DNA from: Luteipulveratus halotolerans
GTDB lineage: Bacteria > Actinomycetota > Actinomycetes > Actinomycetales > Dermatophilaceae
DNA length: 64,000 bases
Direction of reading: 5' to 3'
NCBI RefSeq assembly: GCF_001247745.1
Contig: NZ_LAIR01000002.1
Location: 2,294,001-2,358,000 of the forward strand
Shown: in pieces, positions 10,949-17,846 of the stretch
Numbering within the stretch: the stretch's first letter is position 1
How the letters are laid out: the number at the start of each line of letters is the position of its first letter
Program-made: the position numbers and the translations under genes
The notes under the pieces: generated by a model
Database searches by the model: none
What the model was told of the DNA's origin: nothing
Seen by the model: only the letters and a program-made list of their open reading frames with translations

Positions 10949-11474
10949 GCGCCGCCCACAGACCGTCCGGGTTGTCGGCCACGACGAGCCCGTCACGCGC
11001 CGACGCCCGGACGAACCCGGCCTCGACCATGTGGTCGAGCGCCGCGAGCAGCGGCTGCCAGTAGCCGTGCACGTCGTAGAACGCGACCGGCTTGTCGTGC
11101 AGCCCGATCTGCTGCCAGGTCCAGACCTCGAAGATCTCCTCGAGCGTGCCGATGCCACCGGGGAGGGCGACGAACGCGTCGGCGTACGACGCCATGAGCG
11201 CCTTGCGCTCGTGCATCGACTCGACCTCGTGCAGCCCGGTGAGCCCGTGGTGCGGTACCTCGGCGGAGAACACCGAGCGCGGGATGACACCGATCACCTC
11301 GGCGCCCTCCTCGAGGGCAGCATCGGCAACCGCGCCCATGAGACCGACGGACGCGCCGCCGTAGACGATGCCGACGCCCCGTCGGGCGAAGGACCGGGTC
11401 AGCTCGACCGCCGCCTGTGACCACCGCGCGTCGGCTCCGGGTGACGAACCGGTGAAGAGCGCGACGCGCCTCAC
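10920..11474 (-). CDS. LOG family protein (cytokinin riboside 5'-monophosphate phosphoribohydrolase-like)
   Basis: A 184-residue Rossmann-like protein of the TIGR00730/LOG family, which hydrolyses nucleoside 5'-monophosphates to base and ribose phosphate. Key motifs are YGGASVGLMGAVADAAL and FVALPGGIGTLEEIFEVWTW, the PGGxGTxxE nucleotide-binding and catalytic signature. The GTG start at 11474 overlaps the stop of the RDD gene upstream by four bases, so they form one operon. The 3' end overlaps the convergent VOC gene by 29 bases. Function in bacteria is often nucleotide salvage; the true substrate here is not known. Confidence 0.93.
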   Translation of the reverse strand: MRRVALFTGSSPGADARWSQAAVELTRSFARRGVGIVYGGASVGLMGAVADAALEEGAEVIGVIPRSVFSAEVPHHGLTGLHEVESMHERKALMASYADAFVALPGGIGTLEEIFEVWTWQQIGLHDKPVAFYDVHGYWQPLLAALDHMVEAGFVRASARDGLVVADNPDGLWAALSPAAPSTP

Positions 11475-12418
11475 TGCAGCGGTTCCTGGCGATGAACCTT
11501 GCCGACCACGACGACGGTGGCGGGCAGCTTGTCGTGCAGCGCCTGGCGCTGCTTGTCACCGAGCGGCCAGAGACCGTCGACGAAGGTGAAGAGCGTGCCG
11601 AGCCCGCTGATCGCCGGGACCGGGAAGACGACGGCCGTGATGCCCTTGACGAGGAAGCGCACCGCGGCGTCACTGACCGACGGCGGCCCGGGGTGCTCGA
11701 GCTGACGGACCGAGATGCCCGTGACGACCTTGCCGAGCGTGCGTCCGTGCCACGCGGTGAGCGTGATCTCGTAGATCGCGTAGACCAGCAGCGAGATCAG
11801 CGCCCACTGCCACGGGATCTCGCTCAGCGCCTCGGGGGCGGAGGGCGCGGTGACGCCACGCTGCTGGGCGTCCATGACGTCCTCGGCATAGCTCGCGTAC
11901 GTCTCGAACCAGCTCTGCGACCAGGGCCACGCCAGCGCTGTGCTCACGCAGAGCACGAGGATGCCGTCGATGACGTAGGCACCGAACCGGCGCCACCAGC
12001 CGCTGATGCGCTGGCCGTCCGCCGTCAGCGGAACGGGTTTGGGCGCGGGCGCACCGTACGGCTGCCCCTGCCACGGCTGCTGTCCCTGCGGGTGGGGCGG
12101 GTACGGCGGCTGCTGCGGAGGTGGGTACGCGCCGGCGGGCGGTCCACCCGCGGGAGACGAACCGCCCGCCGGGCTCGACCCACCGCTCGCCGGAGGTGCC
12201 TGCCAGGGGTTGGCCGACCGGTCGTCGTACGACGGGGGCCCGGTCCGCTCAGCGGCGTCGTCGTGCTCGTCGGGGCGCTGCGGCGAACCGATGGTCGACC
12301 GTTCGAGACCAGGCATCGCCTTGGGCGTGCGGCGGTCGGTCCACAGGATCCCGTCGAAGTAGCGGAGCTGAGTGGGATCGTCCGGGTCGTCGTACCAGCC
12401 GGAGGGACGTTGCGCCAT
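11471..12418 (-). CDS. DUF2510 / RDD domain membrane protein
   Basis: A 315-residue membrane protein. The N-terminus (GWYDDPDDPTQLRYFDGILWT) is a DUF2510 domain, followed by a proline/glycine-rich linker (about residues 60-130). The RDD domain follows, with three hydrophobic segments: GAYVIDGILVLCVSTALAW, WALISLLVYAIYEITLTAW and the region around FLVKGITAVVFPVPAISGL. The typical RDD motif GRTLGKVVTGISV is present. RDD proteins are proposed ion or sodium/proton exchangers, but the role is unproven in general. It is the first gene of a two-gene operon with the LOG gene. Confidence 0.9.
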   Translation of the reverse strand: MAQRPSGWYDDPDDPTQLRYFDGILWTDRRTPKAMPGLERSTIGSPQRPDEHDDAAERTGPPSYDDRSANPWQAPPASGGSSPAGGSSPAGGPPAGAYPPPQQPPYPPHPQGQQPWQGQPYGAPAPKPVPLTADGQRISGWWRRFGAYVIDGILVLCVSTALAWPWSQSWFETYASYAEDVMDAQQRGVTAPSAPEALSEIPWQWALISLLVYAIYEITLTAWHGRTLGKVVTGISVRQLEHPGPPSVSDAAVRFLVKGITAVVFPVPAISGLGTLFTFVDGLWPLGDKQRQALHDKLPATVVVVGKVHRQEPLQ

Positions 12419-12468
12419 GGGCGCATCCTCTCACCGGGTGCTGGGCCCGCCGTCCAGCGCGGCCCAGG

Positions 12469-13371
12469 TCAGCCGGTCGGCAGGAGGTAGGAGCGCTCCC
12501 AGGTACGGCGGTGCCGCGGCGGGATCAGGCCCTGGCTCTCCACGAAAGGCACGACCTTCTCCGCCATCCACGCGAGCGTGCGCTGGTAGTGCGGGTTGCC
12601 GAGCGCCTCGTGCCGGGCCGTGCGAGGGTCGAGGCCGACGGCGGCGTACACGCGCGGGTTGACCAGGGAGCGCGACACGGCGAACACCGACTGCGCGAGC
12701 ATCGCCTGGTGGTACGCCAGCGCGAGGCGCGAGAGGCGAGGTCGCTCACGCTCGATCTCCTGCTTGGCGAACGTGATGTGGCGCGCCTCCTCGAGCACGT
12801 GGATGCGGCAGACCATGCGCGCCATCGGCTGCACCCGCTCGTCCTTGATGAGCTCGCGCTGCCAGCGGTCGAGGATGTCCTCGACGACGAGCGTGCCGGC
12901 GTACGCACTCACACCGGAGCCGAGCAGCTTCATCACCCGTCCGGAGGTGTGCACGCGCGGCTGCGGCCCGTACGCCGGGACGTCGAGCCGCTCGATCGCG
13001 CGCCCGAACATCGTGGAGTGCCGGCACTCGTCGGCGATCTCGGTGAGCATGTAGTGGGTACGCCGGTCGGTCGGGTCGGCGTCGTAGACACCGCGCAGCA
13101 TGACCTCCATCAGCACGATCTCGAACCACAGCCCGACCGACATGATGCTCGCGACCTCATGACGTGACAGCTCGATGCGCTGCTGCTCGGAGAGGCGTTC
13201 CCAGGTGGGTGTGCCGTAGAGCGACATCCGCTCGGGCTGCATGAACCACGCACCGTCGACGAACGGCGCGTCCCAGTCGAGGTCTACCTCGGGGTCGTAG
13301 GAGTGCCGCGCGCTCGAGGCGAGCAGCCGCTGGGCGACGGCTTCGGTGCGGTCGGGTGTGGACGTGCTCAT
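12469..13371 (-). CDS. AurF-like diiron oxygenase
   Basis: A 300-residue helical protein of the diiron oxygenase family typified by the arylamine N-oxygenase AurF. The metal ligands are supplied by the helices carrying RHEVASIMSVGLWFEIVLME, LTEIADECRHSTMFGRAIE and RIHVLEEARHITFAKQEIE, which contain the expected EExxRH-like repeats. It is not a typical fatty-acid desaturase. The start at 13371 has GGAG nearby on the minus strand. It is divergent from a TetR gene, with a perfect palindrome in the 63-base space between them. The substrate is unknown; AurF relatives oxidise amines or act as hydroxylases. Confidence 0.9.
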   Translation of the reverse strand: MSTSTPDRTEAVAQRLLASSARHSYDPEVDLDWDAPFVDGAWFMQPERMSLYGTPTWERLSEQQRIELSRHEVASIMSVGLWFEIVLMEVMLRGVYDADPTDRRTHYMLTEIADECRHSTMFGRAIERLDVPAYGPQPRVHTSGRVMKLLGSGVSAYAGTLVVEDILDRWQRELIKDERVQPMARMVCRIHVLEEARHITFAKQEIERERPRLSRLALAYHQAMLAQSVFAVSRSLVNPRVYAAVGLDPRTARHEALGNPHYQRTLAWMAEKVVPFVESQGLIPPRHRRTWERSYLLPTG

Positions 13372-13403
13372 GGGTGGCTCCTCGACCCTCTCTCAGACTT
13401 ATG

Positions 13404-13420
13404 CGTTACCCACGGTAACG
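13404..13420. promoter_or_regulatory. Perfect palindrome, probable TetR operator
   Basis: CGTTACC, three bases, GGTAACG: a perfect 7-bp inverted repeat in the shared promoter of the AurF-like and TetR genes. GATAAT at 13421-13426 looks like a -10 element for the TetR gene, placing the palindrome between -35 and -10. Autoregulation and control of the oxygenase are inferred from position. Confidence 0.75.
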
Positions 13421-13434
13421 GATAATGAGGTACT

Positions 13435-14136
13435 GTGGCCGACGTGTCAGCACGAGTCAAGAGCGATCGCCGCACCACCCGATGGGACGAGCACCGCGAG
13501 CAACGCCGCACCGAGCTCATCGAGGCCGCCGTCCGCACCATCGACCGCCTCGGGCCCGACGCGAGCATCGCCGAGATGGCCCAGGAGGCCAAGGCCAGCA
13601 AGCCGGTGCTCTACCGCTACTTCGCCGACAAGAACGAGCTGCACGCCGCCGTCGCGTCCTGGGCGAGCGCTCGCGTCACCGACCAGATGCTCCCGGCCCT
13701 CACCCGGCCGGGTGCGATGCGCGACCGGGTGGCCGATGCCGTCGATGCCTACCTGCGCGTCATCGAGGAGCACCCGCAGGTCTTCCAGCTGCTCATCCAT
13801 CACCGCGGCGAGGGCGACATCCTCGCGACCGAGAAGGACTCCATCGCCGCAGCCCTCGCGGTCCTGATGGGCGACACGTTCCGACGGCTCGACCTCGACG
13901 CGGCCGGCGCCGAGCCCTGGGCCCACGGCCTCGTCGGCCTCGGCCTGTCCACCGGCGAGTGGTGGCTCGAGCGTCGTTCGATGTCGCGCACCGCCGTCGG
14001 CCGCTACCTGTCCCAGCTCATCTGGCACGCGTTCGCCGGCATCATCGAGGAGTCCGGCGGCAGCCTCGCCGACCTCGATCACATCTCGACCCCGCCGACC
14101 GTCGTACCCCTGCAGGAGGTCCGCGATGACGCATGA
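13435..14136 (+). CDS. TetR family transcriptional regulator
   Basis: A 233-residue repressor. The helix-turn-helix is at about residues 25-75 (LIEAAVRTIDRLG, ASIAEMAQEAKASKPVLYRYFADKNEL). The C-terminal ligand and dimer domain resembles the group linked with fatty-acid or steroid genes (GLGLSTGEWWLERRSMSR). The GTG at 13435 is 9 bases after a possible -10 hexamer, so the mRNA is probably leaderless; a second GTG lies three codons on. It faces the AurF-like oxygenase across a perfect palindrome and overlaps the DUF4873 gene downstream by 11 bases. Confidence 0.93.
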   Translation: MADVSARVKSDRRTTRWDEHREQRRTELIEAAVRTIDRLGPDASIAEMAQEAKASKPVLYRYFADKNELHAAVASWASARVTDQMLPALTRPGAMRDRVADAVDAYLRVIEEHPQVFQLLIHHRGEGDILATEKDSIAAALAVLMGDTFRRLDLDAAGAEPWAHGLVGLGLSTGEWWLERRSMSRTAVGRYLSQLIWHAFAGIIEESGGSLADLDHISTPPTVVPLQEVRDDA

Positions 14137-14407
14137 GCCCGGCGAGGCGTACGACGGCGTCGCGATGGTCAGCTCACCCGACGCGACGGCCGAGGTCGGC
14201 GTACGCCTGCGCGGCGCCTTCCAGCCCATCGACGGCCGGTTCCACTGGTACGGCCGGCTGGCGTCGGACTCCGTTGTCTCCGAACGTTTTTCGAGCGGTA
14301 CGACGGTCACGCTGTCGACGCCCCACGGCTCGGCGGCAGGCCGGTTGAGTGACGTCGACCCGTGGGGTCGCTTCCGGGTCACAGGCGTCGGCCGGCCGCC
14401 GTTCTAG
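14126..14407 (+). CDS. DUF4873 domain protein
   Basis: A 93-residue protein of the DUF4873 type, seen elsewhere as a small stand-alone domain or as the C-terminal part of flavin monooxygenases. The domain covers nearly all of it: YDGVAMVSSPDATAEVGVRLRG, FQPIDGRFHWYGRL and GTTVTLSTPHGSAAGRLSDVDPWGRF. The ATG at 14126 overlaps the TetR gene by 11 bases and has AGGAGG just upstream within that gene, so it is co-expressed with the regulator. Function is unknown; proximity suggests a role with the AurF-like oxygenase. Confidence 0.85.
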   Translation: MTHEPGEAYDGVAMVSSPDATAEVGVRLRGAFQPIDGRFHWYGRLASDSVVSERFSSGTTVTLSTPHGSAAGRLSDVDPWGRFRVTGVGRPPF

Positions 14408-14409
14408 TC

Positions 14410-14432
14410 GTGTACGGACAACTGACGTACAC
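14410..14432. promoter_or_regulatory. Inverted repeat upstream of toxin-antitoxin operon
   Basis: GTGTAC and GTACAC separated by 11 bases, about 25 bases before the antitoxin start. The position and symmetry fit an autoregulatory operator bound by the antitoxin and toxin-antitoxin complex. This is inference; no footprint data are implied. Confidence 0.6.
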
Positions 14433-14455
14433 TGATGGCGGCGAAGGGAGCTGCC

Positions 14456-14725
14456 ATGTCCACCAAGAGCGATCGCCTTGAGCTGCGCATCGATCCGGGC
14501 TCGCGTGAGCGCATCAGCATGGCCGCCGAGCTCCTCGACGAAAAGCTGTCGGACTTCGTACGCGGCGCAAGCCTTGATCGTGCCGAGGCTGTTCTCGCAC
14601 GCGCCGATCACACCTTGATGCCTGCTCTCCAGTTCGACGCCATGGTGGAGTCGCTCGACGTCCCCGATGCTGCGCCCCGACTGCGAGACGCCGCGCAGGC
14701 GAAGCGCCGCTTCACCCGCGCGTGA
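14456..14725 (+). CDS. DUF1778 (TacA-like) antitoxin
   Basis: An 89-residue ribbon-helix-helix antitoxin of the DUF1778 family. The N-terminal DNA-binding part is DRLELRIDPGSRERISMAAEL followed by KLSDFVRGASLDRAEAVL. The C-terminal tail (from about residue 60) would wrap and inhibit the toxin. The ATG at 14456 is preferred over that at 14435 because GAAGGGAG sits just before it. It overlaps the GNAT toxin gene by four bases, the standard order for this toxin-antitoxin class. Confidence 0.9.
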   Translation: MSTKSDRLELRIDPGSRERISMAAELLDEKLSDFVRGASLDRAEAVLARADHTLMPALQFDAMVESLDVPDAAPRLRDAAQAKRRFTRA

Positions 14726-15240
14726 CTGCACCCTCGTGGCAGTCCGTCCCGCTCTCTGAGTCACACGTCAGCGACACCTTCGCCTGCGGTGTCGACCCGC
14801 TCGATCGCTGGTTGCAGGTCGACGCCTGGCGAGCGCAGCAGGCCGGCGCGGCCCGAACGTTCGTGTGGGTCACCGCCGGTTCGTCGGCCGTCGTCGCCTA
14901 CTTCTCCTTGGCGCCGACGCAAGTCTCTCGTGGCGACGTCAGCCGTGGACTCGGCGGCGGCTACAGCCACGTCCCTGGCTATCTCCTCGCCCGGCTGGCG
15001 CTCGACACGTCCCTGCACGGGCAAGGGCTCGGTGCCCAGCTCCTCGTCGATGCGCTCGAACGCGTCGTCGCTGCGGCAGACCGGGCCGGCGGCCGCCTCA
15101 TCGTGGTCGATCCGATCGACGACACAGCTGCAGCGTTCTACGAGCGGTTCGACTTCAGGCATGTCGAGCAGTCGACGCGGATGTACATGAAGGTCGCCAC
15201 CGCGCGCGCGGCCCTCGCTCCTCGATCACGTACGCCGTAG
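14722..15240 (+). CDS. GNAT acetyltransferase toxin (TacT/AtaT-like)
   Basis: A 172-residue GNAT-fold protein. The acetyl-CoA-binding motif is LARLALDTSLHGQGLGAQLL, and the C-terminal VDPIDDTAAAFYERFDFRH carries the conserved Tyr. The N-terminal HVSDTFACGVDPLDRWL block is typical of toxins paired with DUF1778 antitoxins. Such enzymes acetylate the amino group of charged tRNAs and stop translation; the exact tRNA target cannot be read from the sequence. The GTG start overlaps the antitoxin stop (GTGA). Confidence 0.9.
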   Translation: MTAPSWQSVPLSESHVSDTFACGVDPLDRWLQVDAWRAQQAGAARTFVWVTAGSSAVVAYFSLAPTQVSRGDVSRGLGGGYSHVPGYLLARLALDTSLHGQGLGAQLLVDALERVVAAADRAGGRLIVVDPIDDTAAAFYERFDFRHVEQSTRMYMKVATARAALAPRSRTP

Positions 15241-15377
15241 AGGCAAGGACGCCGGCGTCGCCTGCTGCGACGCGGCGACTCACGTTCACCCTCGCCCAGC
15301 TGCAGAACGGACCTCAGCTCGTGCTCTGAGGCCGTGGCCAATCCGTCACCGGTGAGGTCGAAGCCCGCTGTCGGTGG

Positions 15378-15393
15378 TCGAATTTATGTTCGA
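15378..15393 (+). promoter_or_regulatory. LexA (SOS) box
   Basis: TCGAATTTATGTTCGA differs at one position from the actinobacterial SOS consensus TCGAACnnnnGTTCGA. It lies three bases before the ATG of the 13E12-type HNH gene. In mycobacteria several 13E12 repeat genes are LexA-regulated, so SOS control here is likely. Its closeness to the annotated start suggests the real start may be further in or the transcript leaderless. Confidence 0.75.
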
Positions 15394-15396
15394 CTC

Positions 15397-16959
15397 ATGG
15401 CGATCCAGGCGACGGCTGCGGCCCCGGGCGTGGCGCGCGGTGCGAGCACGACGTTGCGCATCGCCTCCAGCGTCCTGTCCGGGGTCGACGCGTGCTTGTG
15501 GTCGCTGTCCGACGACGGAGTGGCGGACCTGCTCACCTCCGTCGCGCGCTTGCGGGCGGTGCTGGAGCGTGTCGAGGTCGCCGCGGTCCGTGAGGGGCTG
15601 ACGCGGGGGTTGCACACCGCAGGCGGTTACGGCGCGACCGACTGGGTGCGGCGCTGCCAGCAGCGCGCGGGTGGAGCAGCGGTGACCGACCCGGCGCACG
15701 TCGCGCGGGTGCTGCGGGTCGGGGCGTGCGCGGACCGGCCCTCGGGGCGGGCTGTGTGGCAGGCGTTCGTCTCGGGTGACCTGGGCTTGGGCAAGGCCGA
15801 TCAGGTGGCGCGGTTCGAGCGTGAGGTGTCGCCGGTCGCCGCGGCCGAGTCGGTGGAGTCCGCGGTCGACCAGCTCGTTGCCGCGGCGACCGACTCCGTC
15901 GAGGACGGCACGGGCCTGACGCCGCGCGAGCTGGCGACCGCCGTCCGGGTCGCGGGCCGGTTGGTCAAGCCCGAGCGTGACCTCGAGGCTGAGCACGACG
16001 CCCGCGCCCGTGGCCGGTCGTTCACCCGGCGGCCCGGCCCGGCCGGGTTGTGCGAGTACCGCGTGCTGCTCGATCCCGACGGCGCTGCTGTCGTCGACGC
16101 CGCAGTCGCCGGACTGTCAGCCCCCATGACCAGCCCGGACGGCACACCCGACCCGCGCACCGCGACCCGACGGCGTGCGGACGCGCTGGTCGAGATCGTG
16201 CGCCGAGGCGTCTCCTCGCCCGGAGCAGCACCCAAGACATCCAAGGCGCAGGTGATCGTCACGATGACCCTGGCCGAGCTGCTCGCCCAGATGCGCACAG
16301 CACCCGAAGGTGCGACCACTGGCTGCCAGGCACCGCCGTCACGAGCGGGTGCCGGCGTGACCGCCACTGGTGAGGTGCTGTCCCCCACTGAAGTACGCCG
16401 GCACGCCTGCGACGCCGGCATCATCCCGATGGTGCTCGGCTCGCGCGGCGAGGTCCTCGACGTCGGTGTCGAGTCGCGGCTGTTCACACCCGGACAGCGC
16501 AGGGCACTGTGGCGCCGCGATGGCGGGTGCACCTTTCCGGGGTGCACGATCCCCGCGCAGTGGTGCGACGCCCATCACGTACGACACTGGGTCCACGGCG
16601 GACGCACCGACCTGAGCAACGCAGCACTGCTGTGCGGTCGCCACCACACCACGGTCCACCGCCATGACCTGACGGCGACTGTCACGCAGACCGGAGTCGT
16701 CTGGGACCTGGCACCCGGCTCCGGCACCCGCGCGCTGCTCGAACCGGGGGTTGTCGGCTCTCGCGCCGCCGACGCCGAGAGCGATCACGCGGCCAGCAGT
16801 GGGCACGATCGCGCCGCCGGGGGTGGGCACGATGGCGCCCCGGACAGAGCGTCGACCAGGGGTGCGAGCCCGAAGACCCGCACCGTCATGGGCGATCGGC
16901 GCGCCGGCTCCGCGACGACCAGCGGCTCCCTGACGACCAACGACTCCGGCCCGCCCTGA
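15397..16959 (+). CDS. 13E12 repeat family HNH endonuclease
   Basis: A 520-residue protein with an N-terminal DUF222 helical region (about residues 10-300) and a C-terminal HNH nuclease domain. The HNH part reads CTFPGCTIPAQWCDAHHVRHW, then GGRTDLSNAALLCGRHHTTVH, with two zinc-binding Cys pairs and the catalytic His. The tail after residue 430 is low-complexity (repeated DRAAGGGHDGAPD-like segments) and probably disordered. These genes are multi-copy in actinobacteria, and their role (repair-linked or selfish) is not settled. ATG 15397 is used, but the SOS box immediately before it leaves the start uncertain. Confidence 0.88.
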   Translation: MAIQATAAAPGVARGASTTLRIASSVLSGVDACLWSLSDDGVADLLTSVARLRAVLERVEVAAVREGLTRGLHTAGGYGATDWVRRCQQRAGGAAVTDPAHVARVLRVGACADRPSGRAVWQAFVSGDLGLGKADQVARFEREVSPVAAAESVESAVDQLVAAATDSVEDGTGLTPRELATAVRVAGRLVKPERDLEAEHDARARGRSFTRRPGPAGLCEYRVLLDPDGAAVVDAAVAGLSAPMTSPDGTPDPRTATRRRADALVEIVRRGVSSPGAAPKTSKAQVIVTMTLAELLAQMRTAPEGATTGCQAPPSRAGAGVTATGEVLSPTEVRRHACDAGIIPMVLGSRGEVLDVGVESRLFTPGQRRALWRRDGGCTFPGCTIPAQWCDAHHVRHWVHGGRTDLSNAALLCGRHHTTVHRHDLTATVTQTGVVWDLAPGSGTRALLEPGVVGSRAADAESDHAASSGHDRAAGGGHDGAPDRASTRGASPKTRTVMGDRRAGSATTSGSLTTNDSGPP

Positions 16960-17106
16960 CGCCTCCGCCCCGCAGCTCGCCTTGGCCGGCGGGCTCAGCG
17001 GCGTGCCCTCGGCAGGGCCGCCACCGTCTCGGCGTCGTGAGCGACGGCGGCCGGCCCGGGGCATCCTCCAGGATGACGTCGCCATCCGCCCGCGCCGCGT
17101 GTCCGT

Positions 17107-17218
17107 GCGCTCAAACGGTGTGCGCGGAGAGCCCGCCCGGCGCGCTCAGAAGGTGTACGCGGAGCCCGCCCCGGGCGCTCAAAGGGTGTGCGCGGGGAGC
17201 CTGCTCGGCGAGCGCTCA
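17107..17218. repeat. About 35-bp tandem repeat, three copies
   Basis: Three consecutive units starting GCGCTCA at 17107, 17142 and 17175, and a fourth partial start at 17212. Unit lengths are 35, 33 and 37 bases. Each holds GGTGT(G/A)CGCGG and ends in a C/G-rich stretch. The TCA in the last GCGCTCA is the stop codon of the DUF3830 gene, so the repeat may have grown by duplication of its 3' end. The rest of 16960-17215 shows no gene. Confidence 0.7.
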
Positions 17219-17716
17219 GTCGACCCGGTCGAAGGTCAGCGTCTCTCCCCTGGCGCCGCCCATCCACACGTCCTGGCACGCGGTCACCATGTCGTCGTAC
17301 CCGTCGGTGATCTCTGCGAACACGTTGCCCGGCACCCAGCCCTGGTCGCCGTTGATGAGCAGGTTGTTGCGGCCGTAGAAGATCGCGAGGTCGACGATCC
17401 GGGACGCCGCGCGGTTCTCCTTCTCCGCCTTGTAGCCGTACGCCGGGTTGCCGAGCTGGTCGCCGCTGAAGCTGAACCAGCACACGTCACGCGGGATCGG
17501 CGTGATCGTGGTGTTCTCCGGTCCGGGCTCCGGCGCGTCGAGGTCGGTGAGCAGCCCGTACACCTCGTTGCGGGCGTACTTGCCGTGGAACGCGGGCGCC
17601 GTCAGCGGCAGCGCGTCCCACACGGCGTTGCACGTCCGCGGCGCGGCGTCGTCGAGCAGTCGAGCCGTGCACGACACCTTGCGCAGGTCAAGGGTGATGG
17701 TGATGAACCGGGCCAA
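17216..17716 (-). CDS. DUF3830 family protein
   Basis: A 166-residue protein of the DUF3830 family, thought to have a cyclophilin-like barrel and unknown activity. Visible blocks are APRTCNAVWDALPLTAPAFHGKYARNEVY, VCWFSFSGDQLG, LAIFYGRNNLLINGDQGWVPGNVFAEI (each quoted in part). TTG at 17716 is taken as start because GGAAGGA lies just upstream and the homologous N-terminus (ARFITITLDLRK) begins there; a longer frame runs into repeat DNA and is not credible. It is the last gene of the minus-strand amidase operon and may act on the same substrate. Confidence 0.85.
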   Translation of the reverse strand: MARFITITLDLRKVSCTARLLDDAAPRTCNAVWDALPLTAPAFHGKYARNEVYGLLTDLDAPEPGPENTTITPIPRDVCWFSFSGDQLGNPAYGYKAEKENRAASRIVDLAIFYGRNNLLINGDQGWVPGNVFAEITDGYDDMVTACQDVWMGGARGETLTFDRVD

Positions 17717-17754
17717 TGTCGTTGTCCTTCCACGAGTTTCGGATCGTGTCCCTT

Positions 17755-17846
17755 GGTCTCGATACGCCTCCGCTAGCGCTCCGGCTACTCGACCAGCGGG
17801 CGCTCCGGCTACTCGACCAGCGGGCACTGTGGCTACTCGACCGGCG
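17755..17846. repeat. Dispersed actinobacterial-type repeat with direct copies
   Basis: GGTCTCGATACGCC followed by three tandem copies of a unit containing GGCTACTCGACCAGCGGGC (the last degenerate). The layout TCGAnACG ... GGCTnnnCnACCAGC matches the element at 7056-7245. It separates the amidase stop from the DUF3830 start. Confidence 0.6.
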
